Positions 45,384 to 55,484 of a stretch of DNA of 64,000 bases are shown one piece after another. The position numbers and the translations under genes are program-made. Origin of the DNA: Herbiconiux sp. (GTDB lineage: Bacteria; Actinomycetota; Actinomycetes; Actinomycetales; Microbacteriaceae); contig NZ_SCVE01000014.1 in the NCBI RefSeq assembly GCF_004297105.1, forward strand, positions 1 through 64,000, in the 5' to 3' direction. Position 1 is the stretch's first letter. The number at the start of each line of letters is the position of its first letter. The notes beneath the pieces were generated by a model. The model was not told the DNA's origin and made no database searches. It worked only from the letters and a program-made list of their open reading frames with translations.

Positions 45384-46223
45384 TCAGTGGCCCTGGTCGG
45401 CCGCCAGGGTGCCCAGGTAGAGCTCGATGACCTTCGGGTCTTTCATGAGCTCGCGGCCGGTGCCCGTGTAGGCGTCCTTGCCCTGATCGAGCACGTAGGC
45501 GCGGTCGCAGATCTGCAGGCAACGACGGGCGTTCTGCTCCACCATGATCACGGAGACGCCTGCGCGGTTGATCTGGTGCACGCGCATGAACGTCTCGTCC
45601 TGGCGCACGGGGGAGAGGCCTGCCGAGGGCTCGTCGAGCAGCAGCACCGAGGGCTCCATCATGAGCGCGCGGCCCATGGCCACCATCTGCCGCTCGCCGC
45701 CCGAGAGCGAGCCTGCGCGCTGCTTGCGGCGCTTGCCCAGCTCGGGGAAGAGCGTGGTGACGAAGTCGAAGCGCTCGGCGAAGATCGAGGGCTTCTGGAA
45801 GAGGCCCATCTCGAGGTTCTCCTCGATCGTGAGGCTCGGGAACACGTTGTTGTTCTGGGGAACCATGCCGACACCCTTGGTGACGAGCTTGTTGGCCCGC
45901 AGCCCCGTGATGTCCTCGCCCTTCAGGATGACGCGGCCGCTGCGGATCTTGATCTGCCCGAAGATGGCCTTCAGCACCGTGGACTTGCCGGCGCCGTTCG
46001 GGCCGATGATGCCGATGAGCTCACCGGGGTAGGCCTCGATCGTGCAGCCGTTCAGGATGTTGACACCGGGCAGGTACCCGCCGACCAGGTTCTCGGTCTT
46101 GAGCACGGCGTCGCCGCGGTCGGTCGGTGCCAGGGTGTGCGGCGCAGCGGTGTGCGGCTTCCCGCCTTCCTCGGCGAGCAGGTTGGTTTCGGCGTTGACC
46201 TCGTTGGGATCGATGTCGCTCAT
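45384..46223 (-). CDS. livF: Branched-chain amino acid ABC transporter ATPase LivF
   Basis: 279 residues from ATG 46223. Walker A GPNGAGKST, LSGGERQMVAMGRALM signature and LLLDEPSAGLSP Walker B are intact, with the H-loop replaced by the LivF-type VEQNARRCL. The first 40 residues (DIDPNEVNAETNLLAEEGGK) extend beyond E. coli LivF. The frame is open back through livG, but that reading is a shadow. Last gene of the operon, five bases after livG. Confidence 0.94.
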   Translation of the reverse strand: MSDIDPNEVNAETNLLAEEGGKPHTAAPHTLAPTDRGDAVLKTENLVGGYLPGVNILNGCTIEAYPGELIGIIGPNGAGKSTVLKAIFGQIKIRSGRVILKGEDITGLRANKLVTKGVGMVPQNNNVFPSLTIEENLEMGLFQKPSIFAERFDFVTTLFPELGKRRKQRAGSLSGGERQMVAMGRALMMEPSVLLLDEPSAGLSPVRQDETFMRVHQINRAGVSVIMVEQNARRCLQICDRAYVLDQGKDAYTGTGRELMKDPKVIELYLGTLAADQGH

Positions 46224-46228
46224 GCGCT

Positions 46229-47215
46229 CTACTTCTCCTCGTCGTCGGCGTCGGTGGCCGCCGGGGTCGTGCTGACGCCGTAGCCGGCCGTCTCGGCCTC
46301 CGGGTGCGCCTCGTGCGCCTTGCGCTCGGCCTCGATCACCGGGTTCGGGCCGTCTTCCATCAGGTCTCCGAGGTCGGTGTCGTGGTGGGCGCCCAGGTAG
46401 GCGTCGATCACGGCCGGGTCTTTCATGACGTTCTCGGGCGGGCCCTCGGCCACCACGCGGCCCTCGGCCATCACCACAACCCAGTCCGAGATGTGCATGA
46501 CCATGTGCATGTCGTGCTCGACGAAGAGCACCGAGGTGCCGTCTTCTTTCAGGTTCTTGATGTGGCCGAGCAGCGACTGGGTGAGCGCCGGGTTCACACC
46601 GGCCATCGGCTCGTCGAGCATGATCAGCTCGGGCTTCGACATCAGCGCGCGGGCCATCTCGAGCAGCTTGCGCTGGCCGCCGGAGAGGGAGGCCGCGTAG
46701 TCTTCGCGCTTCGCGTCGAGCTTGAAGCGGGCCAGGAGGTCGTCGGCACGCGCCGTGTTCTCCTCTTCCTGTGCGCGCCAGAGCGGCTTGATGAGCGAGG
46801 TGAAGAGCCCCTCGCCCTTCTGGCCGGTGGCACCCAGCAGCATGTTCTGCAGTACCGACAGGCGGCCGAGCGACTTGGTGAGCTGGAAGGTGCGCACCAT
46901 GCCGGCGCGAGCCACCTTGAAGGCGGGCACGCCGGCGAGTGACTTGCCGTTGAATTCCCACGTGCCGGTGTTCGGCTTGTCGAAACCGGTGAGCAGGTTG
47001 AACATGGTGGTCTTGCCGGCACCGTTCGGGCCGATCAGAGCCGTGATCTTGCCGCGGGGGATCTCTAGGTGGGCCACGTCGACCGCCTTGAGCCCGCCGA
47101 ACTGACGGGTGACGCTGTCGGCGATCACGATGGGATCGGTCTTCGCGCATCCGGGACCGACCTCGCCCTTCACGAGCGGATGGGTCTGCGGGGCAGCAGT
47201 TTCGATGTTAGACAC
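46229..47215 (-). CDS. livG: Branched-chain amino acid ABC transporter ATPase LivG
   Basis: 328 residues; GTG start at 47215, overlapping livM by 8 bp. Walker A IGPNGAGKTTMFNLLTG, signature LSGGQRKLLEMARALM, Walker B LIMLDEPMAGVNP and H-loop VEHDMHMVM. Residues 1-25 and the last 45 (EAERKAHEAHPEAETAGYG) are extensions beyond the family length of about 255. Partner of LivF. Confidence 0.94.
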   Translation of the reverse strand: MSNIETAAPQTHPLVKGEVGPGCAKTDPIVIADSVTRQFGGLKAVDVAHLEIPRGKITALIGPNGAGKTTMFNLLTGFDKPNTGTWEFNGKSLAGVPAFKVARAGMVRTFQLTKSLGRLSVLQNMLLGATGQKGEGLFTSLIKPLWRAQEEENTARADDLLARFKLDAKREDYAASLSGGQRKLLEMARALMSKPELIMLDEPMAGVNPALTQSLLGHIKNLKEDGTSVLFVEHDMHMVMHISDWVVVMAEGRVVAEGPPENVMKDPAVIDAYLGAHHDTDLGDLMEDGPNPVIEAERKAHEAHPEAETAGYGVSTTPAATDADDEEK

Positions 47216-48185
47216 TGAAGGACAGCTCCTTCTTGTTTCCGAAAATACCTTGCGGTCTGAATATGACGAGGAGCATCAGGGCCACACCCACGAGGATGAA
47301 GCGGATCTGCCCGGCCTGGGTGGTGGAGAGGAACCCGAGGGCCCCCGACTCGATGGCACCGTAGAGGATGCCCTGGGTGAGCGAGAGCACGACCCAGAAG
47401 ATCATGGAGCCGATGATGGGTCCGAAGATGGTGGCCGCGCCACCCAGCAGCATGATCGTCCAGATGAAGAAGGTGAGGCCGGTAGTGTAGTTCGCCGGCT
47501 GCACCGCGCGGGGCAGGATGAAGATGATACCGGCGATCGAGCCGAGACCACCGCCGATCACGAGGGCCTGCATCTTGTAGCTGTACACGTTCTTGCCGAG
47601 CGAGCGCACGGCATCCTCGTCTTCACGGATGCCCTTGACCACGCGGCCCCACGGGCTGCGCATGAGCAGCCACACGAGCACGCTGGCGAGGACCACGAGG
47701 GTCCAGCCCACGATCCGCACCCACCAGTCGTACTCGTTGTAGGTGAACGGACCGAAGCCGTAGGTGCCCGCCGGGATCGGGTTGATCGCCGCGAAGGTGC
47801 CCTTGAACCCGGAGAGGCCGTTGGCGGCACCGGTGAAGTCGGTGAGGCCCGTCGTGGTGACGATGAACCTCACGACCTCGGCCGAGGCGATGGTGACGAT
47901 CGCGAGGTAGTCGGCCCTGAGCCTCAGCGTGGGGATACCCAGGATGAAGGCGAAGATGACCGAGCAGGCGATGGCACACAGCACCGCTACGATGATGGGC
48001 GCGCCCGCCAGCGTCGGGATGGCGAAGGCGTAGGCACCGATCAGGAGGAAGGCCGCCTGACCGAAGTTCAGCAGGCCCGTGTAGCCGAAGTGCACGCCGA
48101 GGCCGATGGCCGCGAGGGCGTAGGCCGCCGTGGTCGGTGAGATGATCTCGCCGACGGCGTTTCCGAAGATGTTTCCCCAGTCCAT
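47208..48185 (-). CDS. livM: Branched-chain amino acid ABC transporter permease LivM
   Basis: 325 residues, about eight membrane segments. GYTGLLNFGQAAFLLIGAYAFA and the cytoplasmic EAA-like loop VKGIREDEDAVRSLGKNVYSYK are LivM marks. ATG with GGAGG upstream, 15 nt after livH. Confidence 0.93.
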   Translation of the reverse strand: MDWGNIFGNAVGEIISPTTAAYALAAIGLGVHFGYTGLLNFGQAAFLLIGAYAFAIPTLAGAPIIVAVLCAIACSVIFAFILGIPTLRLRADYLAIVTIASAEVVRFIVTTTGLTDFTGAANGLSGFKGTFAAINPIPAGTYGFGPFTYNEYDWWVRIVGWTLVVLASVLVWLLMRSPWGRVVKGIREDEDAVRSLGKNVYSYKMQALVIGGGLGSIAGIIFILPRAVQPANYTTGLTFFIWTIMLLGGAATIFGPIIGSMIFWVVLSLTQGILYGAIESGALGFLSTTQAGQIRFILVGVALMLLVIFRPQGIFGNKKELSFSV

Positions 48186-48199
48186 GAGTCTCTCCTCCC

Positions 48200-49540
48200 T
48201 TAACCGATTCGTTCTTTACGGCCCAGGATGCCCTGCGGGCGAACCAGGAGGACCACGATGAGCACGACGAGAGCCGCCGCGTATTTGAGGTCCGGTGGAA
48301 TGAAGAGCGTCGAGAGCTCCACGAACAGACCGACGACGATGGAGCCGACGAGTGCGCCGTAGGCCGACCCGAGACCACCGAGCGTGACGGCGGCGAACAT
48401 CAGCAGCAGCACCTGGAAGCCCATGTCCCACGACACCTGGCGGTACAGGGCCAGCATCACGCCGGCGAGGGCGGCGAGCGAACCGGAGAGCACCCACACG
48501 ATGCGGATGATGCGGTCGACGTCGATTCCGGATGCGGCGGCGAGCGACGGGTTGTCGGAGACCGCCCGGGTCGCCTTGCCGATGCGGGTGCGGGTGAGGA
48601 AGAGGCCGACGAGCACGAGCACCACGATCGAGAGCGCCATGCTGAAGATGGAACCCGTGGTGATGCGCACGGGGCCGAGGACGACGGTGTCGGAGAGGCC
48701 GACGTTCATGTTCTTCGTCTCGCCGCCGATGAAGAAGAGGTAGAGGTAGCGGAGTGCGATGGCCAGACCGATCGACACGATCATGGCCTGCACGAGCTTC
48801 ACCCCCTTTCGCCTCAAGGGTTTCCAGAGCAACCAGTCGTTGAGGTAGCCGAACACGCCACCGAGCACGACGGCGATCACCATGGCCAGGAAGATGTTGA
48901 GGCCCGCGATCACGGCGACGAGCCAGGCGACGATGGCGCCGAAGGTCACCATCTCGCCATGGGCGAAGTTGTTGAGGCCCGTAGTGCCGAAGATGAGCGT
49001 GATACCGATGGCCGCCAGGGCGATCAGCAGGCCGAAGTTGAGGCCGGCCACGAGGCGCTGCAGGAACTGCTCGAAGAATCCCGTGGTCTGGCGGGTGTCT
49101 TCGCCGAGCGGGAAGGAGCGGGTGAGGGTGTTCGTCTGCCACTCGTCGGCGGAGACGCTGGCCTCGGACTTGTCGGGGTCGCGCAGAGCGACGCCGTCGG
49201 GCAGGCTCTCGGGGTCGAGGGTAACCGTGTAGTCGCCCTTCTCCGGCACGACGACCGACCAGCGGCCCGTGTCGTCGGTGGTGGCGACCTCGGAGAAGCC
49301 GCCCGCGCCCGCGACCGTGATCTCGGCGCCCTCCACCAGGGTGTCGCCGTCACGCAGGATGCCCCCGATCGAGAGCGTGTTGGTGAAGTCGCTCGTGGGG
49401 GTGGGCGTAGGGACGGGCGTCGTGGATGCCGACGCCGACAGAGCTCCTGAGCCCAGCACGACGCCCAGGCACAGTGCGAGCACTGCCATCAGCATCGTGA
49501 TGAGACGGACTCCGCGTCCGATTCGGATTCCTGCGATCAA
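48200..49540 (-). CDS. livH: LivH permease fused to an N-terminal extracytoplasmic Ig-like domain
   Basis: 446 residues. Start is TTG at 49540, chosen because AGGAGG lies 9 nt upstream (complement of 49550-49555). Residues 12-38 are a signal/membrane segment, then a Thr/Pro linker, then about 56-145 a beta-rich domain of the carboxypeptidase-regulatory/SdrD-B type (GGILRDGDTLVEGAEITVAG, TTDDTGRWSVVVPEKGDYTV). The usual permease starts near 155 (FLQRLVAGLNFGLLIALAAI, FGTTGLNNFAHGEMVTFGA). Ordinary LivH is about 300 residues. The domain could dock the LivK lipoprotein (inference). Confidence 0.9.
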   Translation of the reverse strand: MIAGIRIGRGVRLITMLMAVLALCLGVVLGSGALSASASTTPVPTPTPTSDFTNTLSIGGILRDGDTLVEGAEITVAGAGGFSEVATTDDTGRWSVVVPEKGDYTVTLDPESLPDGVALRDPDKSEASVSADEWQTNTLTRSFPLGEDTRQTTGFFEQFLQRLVAGLNFGLLIALAAIGITLIFGTTGLNNFAHGEMVTFGAIVAWLVAVIAGLNIFLAMVIAVVLGGVFGYLNDWLLWKPLRRKGVKLVQAMIVSIGLAIALRYLYLFFIGGETKNMNVGLSDTVVLGPVRITTGSIFSMALSIVVLVLVGLFLTRTRIGKATRAVSDNPSLAAASGIDVDRIIRIVWVLSGSLAALAGVMLALYRQVSWDMGFQVLLLMFAAVTLGGLGSAYGALVGSIVVGLFVELSTLFIPPDLKYAAALVVLIVVLLVRPQGILGRKERIG

Positions 49541-51246
<1,706 letters not shown>

Positions 51247-51247
51247 C

Positions 51248-51332
51248 GCTCGCTGGGTGGGGATTCGACTCCCCGCCTAGGGGTTGAGCGGAGCTCAAAG
51301 GCGGCGGGGAGTCGAATCCCCACCCAGCGAGC
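51248..51332. repeat. 85-nt cruciform with a perfect 30-bp stem between guaB and guaB3
   Basis: The left arm 51248-51277 (GCTCGCTGGGTGGGG... to ...CTCCCCGCC) is matched base for base in reverse complement by 51303-51332. The 25-nt loop itself contains TTGAGC-GGA-GCTCAA (51284-51298). It begins 2 nt after the guaB stop. No U-run follows, so a simple terminator is unlikely; it could be a mobile palindromic unit or an RNA processing/stability hairpin. Confidence 0.85.
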
Positions 51333-51386
51333 TGCGTTGATCGTTCGGCTTGAGGGGCGGGTGGGGCGCCTCCGATAGGATGAGGC

Positions 51387-52508
51387 GTGATGGAAATTGA
51401 AATCGGCCGTGCCAAGCGGGGTCGCCGCGTCTACTCCTTCGACGACATCGCGATCGTGCCCTCGCGCCGAACCCGCGACCCCGAAGACGTGTCGGTCGGC
51501 TGGAACATCGACGCCTACCACTTCGACATCCCGGTGCTCGCCGCCCCCATGGATTCGGTCGTCTCGCCGCGCACCGCGATCATGATCGGCCAGCTCGGCG
51601 GCCTCGGCGTGCTCGACCTCGAAGGCCTCTGGACGCGCTACGACGACCCCGAGCCCCTGCTCGACGAGATCCGCAACCTGCCCGAAGGTCGATCGACCGA
51701 GCGGATGCAGCAGATCTACTCCGAGCCGATCAAGCCCGAACTGGTCACCGCCCGTCTGGCCGAGGTGCGGGCATCCGGAGTCACCGTGGCCGGCGCCCTC
51801 TCGCCGCAGCGCACCCAGGAGCTCTACGAGACCGTGGTCGCCGCCGGCGTCGACCTGTTCGTCATCCGTGGCACCACCGTCTCGGCCGAGCACGTGTCGA
51901 AGACCGTCGAACCCCTCAACCTCAAGAAGTTCATCTACGAGCTCGACGTGCCCGTGATCGTGGGAGGCGCGGCCACCTACACCGCCGCCCTGCACCTCAT
52001 GCGCACCGGCGCGGCCGGTGTGCTCGTGGGCTTCGGCGGAGGTGCGGCCTCCACCACGCGCGCCACCCTCGGCATCCACGCTCCCATGGCCACCGCCGTG
52101 GCCGACGTGGCCGGCGCCCGCCGCGACTACATGGACGAGTCGGGCGGCCGCTACGTGCACGTCATCGCCGACGGGGGCCTCGGCACCTCGGGCGACATCG
52201 TGAAGGCCATCTCCGTCGGCGCCGACGCCGTCATGCTGGGCAGCGCCCTCGCGCGTGCGAGCGACGCCCCCGGCGGCGGCTGGCACTGGGGGCCCGAATC
52301 GCACCACTCACAGCTGCCCCGGGGCAATCGCGTGCACGTGGGCTCGGTCGCGCCGCTCGAGCAGATCCTCTACGGCCCCTCGCCGGTGGCGGATGGTACG
52401 GCCAACCTCGTCGGCGCGCTCCGGCGCTCGATGGCCACCACCGGATACTCCGACCTCAAGGAATTCCAGCGGGTCGAAGTGGTTGTCGCTCCCTACCGGG
52501 TTGACTAG
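51387..52508 (+). CDS. guaB3: GuaB3-family IMP dehydrogenase-related protein
   Basis: 373 residues, TIM barrel without CBS domains. Shares with actinobacterial GuaB3 the start MEIEIGRAKRGRRVYSFDDI and ARRDYMDESGGRYVHVIADG. Where GuaB has the catalytic Cys (GSICTTR), this reads GGAASTTRATLG: the Cys is Ser/Ala. From memory, mycobacterial GuaB3 also lacks it, so this is a family trait; function is unsettled. GTG 51387 is 5 nt after TAGGAT (51376-51381); ATG 51390 is the alternative. Confidence 0.85.
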   Translation: MMEIEIGRAKRGRRVYSFDDIAIVPSRRTRDPEDVSVGWNIDAYHFDIPVLAAPMDSVVSPRTAIMIGQLGGLGVLDLEGLWTRYDDPEPLLDEIRNLPEGRSTERMQQIYSEPIKPELVTARLAEVRASGVTVAGALSPQRTQELYETVVAAGVDLFVIRGTTVSAEHVSKTVEPLNLKKFIYELDVPVIVGGAATYTAALHLMRTGAAGVLVGFGGGAASTTRATLGIHAPMATAVADVAGARRDYMDESGGRYVHVIADGGLGTSGDIVKAISVGADAVMLGSALARASDAPGGGWHWGPESHHSQLPRGNRVHVGSVAPLEQILYGPSPVADGTANLVGALRRSMATTGYSDLKEFQRVEVVVAPYRVD

Positions 52509-52559
52509 CGTGGGAATCGGACGCAGGTAGCTTCCCGCCCTGCGACGAAGGAGAGTCCC

Positions 52560-54290
52560 ATGGCCACGACGAAGTCGGTTTCCCACTCCACCAAGCTCGG
52601 CCCTGAGGAACGAGCCGCGGCCATCGAGACGCTCAAGAGCAAAGAGCTCGACATCCTTGTGGTGGGCGGCGGTATCGTCGGCACCGGCAGCGCTCTCGAT
52701 GCCGTGACCCGCGGCCTGCGCGTGGGCATGGTCGAGGCGCGTGACTGGGCGTCGGGAACGTCGAGCCGGTCGTCGAAACTCGTGCACGGCGGCATCCGGT
52801 ATCTCGAACAGCTCGACTTCCGCCTGGTGCGTGAGGCTCTGATCGAGCGCGGACTCCTGCTGCAGCGCATCGCGCCCCACCTCGTGAAGCCGGTGCGGTT
52901 TCTCTACCCCTTGAACAAGCGGTTCATCGAGCGCGCCTACATCGGGGCCGGGATGATGCTCTACGACATCTTCTCCTACACCGGCGGCCGCCCGCCCGGG
53001 GTTCCGCACCACCGGCACCTCTCGAAGCGTCAAGTGCAGGCTCTGATGCCGAGCCTCGCGAAGGATGCGTTCGTGGGTGGCATGACCTACTACGACGCCC
53101 AGGTCGACGACGCCCGCTACGTGGCCAGCCTCGCCCGCACCGCCGCCTCCTACGGCGCGCACGTCGCGAGCCGGGTGAAGGTGGAGGGCTTCCTCAAGGT
53201 GGGCGAACGCGTCGTCGGCGTGAAGGCGCACGATCTCGAGTCGGGCGAGCACTTCGAGATCCGTGCCAAGCAGGTGGTGAACGCCACCGGAGTGTGGACC
53301 GACGACACCCAGGCCATGGTGGGCGAGCGCGGTCAGTTCAAGGTGCGCGCCTCGAAGGGCATCCACCTCGTGGTGCCGCGCGACCGTTTCCAGGGCAAGT
53401 CGGGGCTGCTGCTGCGGACCGAGAAGAGCGTGCTCTTCGTCATCCCGTGGGGGAGGCACTGGCTGATCGGCACCACCGACACCGACTGGAACCTCGACAA
53501 GGCGCATCCCGCCGCCACGGCCGCCGACATCGACTACGTGCTCGAGCACGTGAACAAGGTGCTCGCCGTGCCGCTCACCCGCGAAGACGTCGAGGGTGTC
53601 TACGCAGGCCTGCGACCGTTGCTCGCCGGCGAGAGCGACCAGACCTCGAAGCTCTCGCGCGAGCACCTCGTGGCGCACTCGGTGCCCGGGCTCGTGGTGA
53701 TCGCGGGCGGAAAGTGGACCACGTACCGCATCATGGCGAAGGATGCGATCGATGCCGCCGTGTCCGCACTCGACGGCAAGATCTCGCCCTCCGTCACGCA
53801 GGACATCGCCCTGCTCGGCGCCGAGGGGTACCAGGCGGCGTGGAACAAGCGGCACAAGATCGCACGCAAGTTCGACGTGCATCCGGTGCGCATCGAGCAC
53901 TTGCTGAACCGCTACGGCACGCTGACCGACGAACTGCTCGACCTCATCCTCGACGACCCGACACTCGCCGAGCCGCTGCCCGGTGCCGACGACTACATCG
54001 GCGCCGAGGTGGTGTACGCGGCCTCGCACGAGAGCGCACTGCACCTCGACGACGTGCTCGCGCGCCGCACCCGAATCTCGATCGAGGCCTGGGACCGCGG
54101 TGTCTCGGCCGCTCCGGTGGCCGCGAGGCTCATGGGCGGGGTGCTCGGCTGGAGCGACGACGAAGTCGAGCGCGAGGTGGCCTTCTACCTCGAGCGCGTC
54201 GCGGCGGAGCGTGCGAGCCAGGAGCAGCCCGATGACGAGTCGGCCGAGCGCATCCGCCTCGAGGCCCCCGACATCGTGCCCACCACGTAA
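52560..54290 (+). CDS. glpD: Aerobic glycerol-3-phosphate dehydrogenase
   Basis: 576 residues, FAD-dependent, membrane-associated; oxidises glycerol-3-phosphate to DHAP and feeds electrons to quinone. The FAD loop LDILVVGGGIVGTGSALDAV begins near 31; SSKLVHGGIRYLEQLDF and the C-terminal DUF-like domain (HKIARKFDVHPVRIEHLLNRYG) are standard. RBS AAGGAG. No glpK or glpF adjoins it. Confidence 0.94.
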   Translation: MATTKSVSHSTKLGPEERAAAIETLKSKELDILVVGGGIVGTGSALDAVTRGLRVGMVEARDWASGTSSRSSKLVHGGIRYLEQLDFRLVREALIERGLLLQRIAPHLVKPVRFLYPLNKRFIERAYIGAGMMLYDIFSYTGGRPPGVPHHRHLSKRQVQALMPSLAKDAFVGGMTYYDAQVDDARYVASLARTAASYGAHVASRVKVEGFLKVGERVVGVKAHDLESGEHFEIRAKQVVNATGVWTDDTQAMVGERGQFKVRASKGIHLVVPRDRFQGKSGLLLRTEKSVLFVIPWGRHWLIGTTDTDWNLDKAHPAATAADIDYVLEHVNKVLAVPLTREDVEGVYAGLRPLLAGESDQTSKLSREHLVAHSVPGLVVIAGGKWTTYRIMAKDAIDAAVSALDGKISPSVTQDIALLGAEGYQAAWNKRHKIARKFDVHPVRIEHLLNRYGTLTDELLDLILDDPTLAEPLPGADDYIGAEVVYAASHESALHLDDVLARRTRISIEAWDRGVSAAPVAARLMGGVLGWSDDEVEREVAFYLERVAAERASQEQPDDESAERIRLEAPDIVPTT

Positions 54291-54292
54291 CC

Positions 54293-54362
54293 CTCCTCGC
54301 GAAACGCCAAAATCCGGTCTGAAACTGAGGTTTTAGACCGGATTTTGGCGACTCGCGAGGAG
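54293..54362. terminator. Very long bidirectional hairpin between convergent glpD and the iron-binding protein gene
   Basis: CTCCTCGCGA (54293-54302) pairs with TCGCGAGGAG (54353-54362). After a 2x2 internal loop, CGCCAAAATCCGGTCT (54305-54320) pairs with AGACCGGATTTTGGCG (54335-54350). This continues through a G-T and AAAC/GTTT to a TGAG tetraloop. About 31 bp in all. It serves both genes as a terminator, but is much longer than needed. Confidence 0.8.
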
Positions 54363-54378
54363 GAAGTGGGGGTGGGGG

Positions 54379-55395
54379 TTACTTGGTGACCTTTGCGGCT
54401 GCGGTGGCCAGCTGGGGGACCAGCTGGTCGAGCACGACCGGGATGCTCAGCACCGAGGCGGCGCTGTAGGCGCCCGTGAGCTCGTCGGACGGGTCGAGCG
54501 CGACCGCCCGGCCGTCTTTCACCACGGAGAGGGTCTGCAGCAGGGGGTCGGCGAGGATCTCCTCGGCGGTGAAGCCGATCGGCAGCATCACGGTGACGTC
54601 GGCATCGAACACGGAGACCTGCTCGGCCGAGACGTTGGCGTAGAAGCCGGCAGGCTCGAGGTCGAGAACAGCCGGGTTCTGCACGAAGCCGAGGTCGGCG
54701 AGGATGTCGAAGCGGCCGTCTCCGGCGAGGTAGGCGCCGTAGGCGTCACCGAACTTGGTGGCGGCGACGGTGGTGAGGCCGGCGAACTCGGGGTTCGCGG
54801 CAGCGGCATCCGCGATGGAGGCCTTCGTCTCATCTTCGAGGGTGGCGGCCTCATCCGACTTGCCGAGGGCGGCACCCACCTGCTCGAGCTGCACGTCCCA
54901 CGCGGTCGCGAACGCGGCGGTGCCGGTGGGGGCGTAGACCGTGGGGGCGATCTCGGAGAGGCGGTCGAAGACCTTCTCGTCATCGGCGGCCCGGGTGTTC
55001 AGGATGAGGTCGGGGCTGAGTGCCTGGATCTGCTCGAAGTTGAGCGAGTCGCCCGAGTTCGAGATGATCTCGGGGGTCACGTCGCCGAAGAGGTCGGTGG
55101 CCCAGGGCCCCACGCCCTTGTTCTCGTCGCCGAAGCCCTGCCAGTCGTAGACGGCCACGGGCACCACGCCGAGGGCGAGAGCCATCTCGGCGTCGCTCCA
55201 GCCGAGGGCCACGACCTTCAGGTCGTCGGAGGCTGCGGGAACGGTCACGTCGCCGTACATCGTGCTGACCACACCGGAGTCGCTCGCGGCCGATGTCTCC
55301 GAGGTGGCGGCGCCCGAGCCGGCACAGGCGGTGAGGGCCAGAGCGGATGCCGCGGCGACGGCCACGAGGGCGAGGGGACGGGGGAACACGCGCAT
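54379..55395 (-). CDS. Iron-siderophore ABC transporter substrate-binding lipoprotein
   Basis: 338 residues from ATG 55395 (the frame extends 12 codons to a GTG at 55431, but MRVFPRPLALVAVAAASALALTAC is a complete lipoprotein signal; lipid Cys24). FepB/FecB-type fold: KVVALGWSDAEMALALGVVPVAVYDW, LSPDLILNTRAADDEKVFDRLSEIAPTVY. Captures ferric siderophore outside the membrane. A DtxR-type box lies 48 nt upstream. The permease and ATPase genes are 1.7 kb away, across a hydrolase gene. Confidence 0.92.
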   Translation of the reverse strand: MRVFPRPLALVAVAAASALALTACAGSGAATSETSAASDSGVVSTMYGDVTVPAASDDLKVVALGWSDAEMALALGVVPVAVYDWQGFGDENKGVGPWATDLFGDVTPEIISNSGDSLNFEQIQALSPDLILNTRAADDEKVFDRLSEIAPTVYAPTGTAAFATAWDVQLEQVGAALGKSDEAATLEDETKASIADAAAANPEFAGLTTVAATKFGDAYGAYLAGDGRFDILADLGFVQNPAVLDLEPAGFYANVSAEQVSVFDADVTVMLPIGFTAEEILADPLLQTLSVVKDGRAVALDPSDELTGAYSAASVLSIPVVLDQLVPQLATAAAKVTK

Positions 55396-55442
55396 AAAGG
55401 AGGGCCTTCGTTCGGGATGGGTTCGTGACACCGAGGTGTCTG

Positions 55443-55461
55443 TTAGGTAAGCCTAACCAAT
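55443..55461. promoter_or_regulatory. DtxR/IdeR iron box in front of the siderophore-binding protein
   Basis: TTAGGTAAGCCTAACCAAT against the consensus TTAGGTTAGSCTAACCTAA; both TTAGG and CCTAACC arms are intact. It sits in the 89-bp gap between the hydrolase and binding-protein genes, so the latter has its own iron-repressed promoter. Confidence 0.88.
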
Positions 55462-55484
55462 CCAGATAACGAGGGGATAACGAC

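Noticed and set aside
45384..47150. 588-codon minus-strand frame that could look like a LivG-LivF fusion
   Set aside because: Only the last 279 codons are LivF; the earlier part is livG read in the wrong frame (Arg/His-rich). LivG is intact in its own frame with GTG start 47215.
51260..51330. T-arm-like sequence (GATTCGA and GTCGAATCCCC) suggesting a tRNA or tRNA remnant
   Set aside because: It is part of the perfect inverted repeat; there is no D-arm, anticodon arm or acceptor stem around it, and the T-loop length is wrong.
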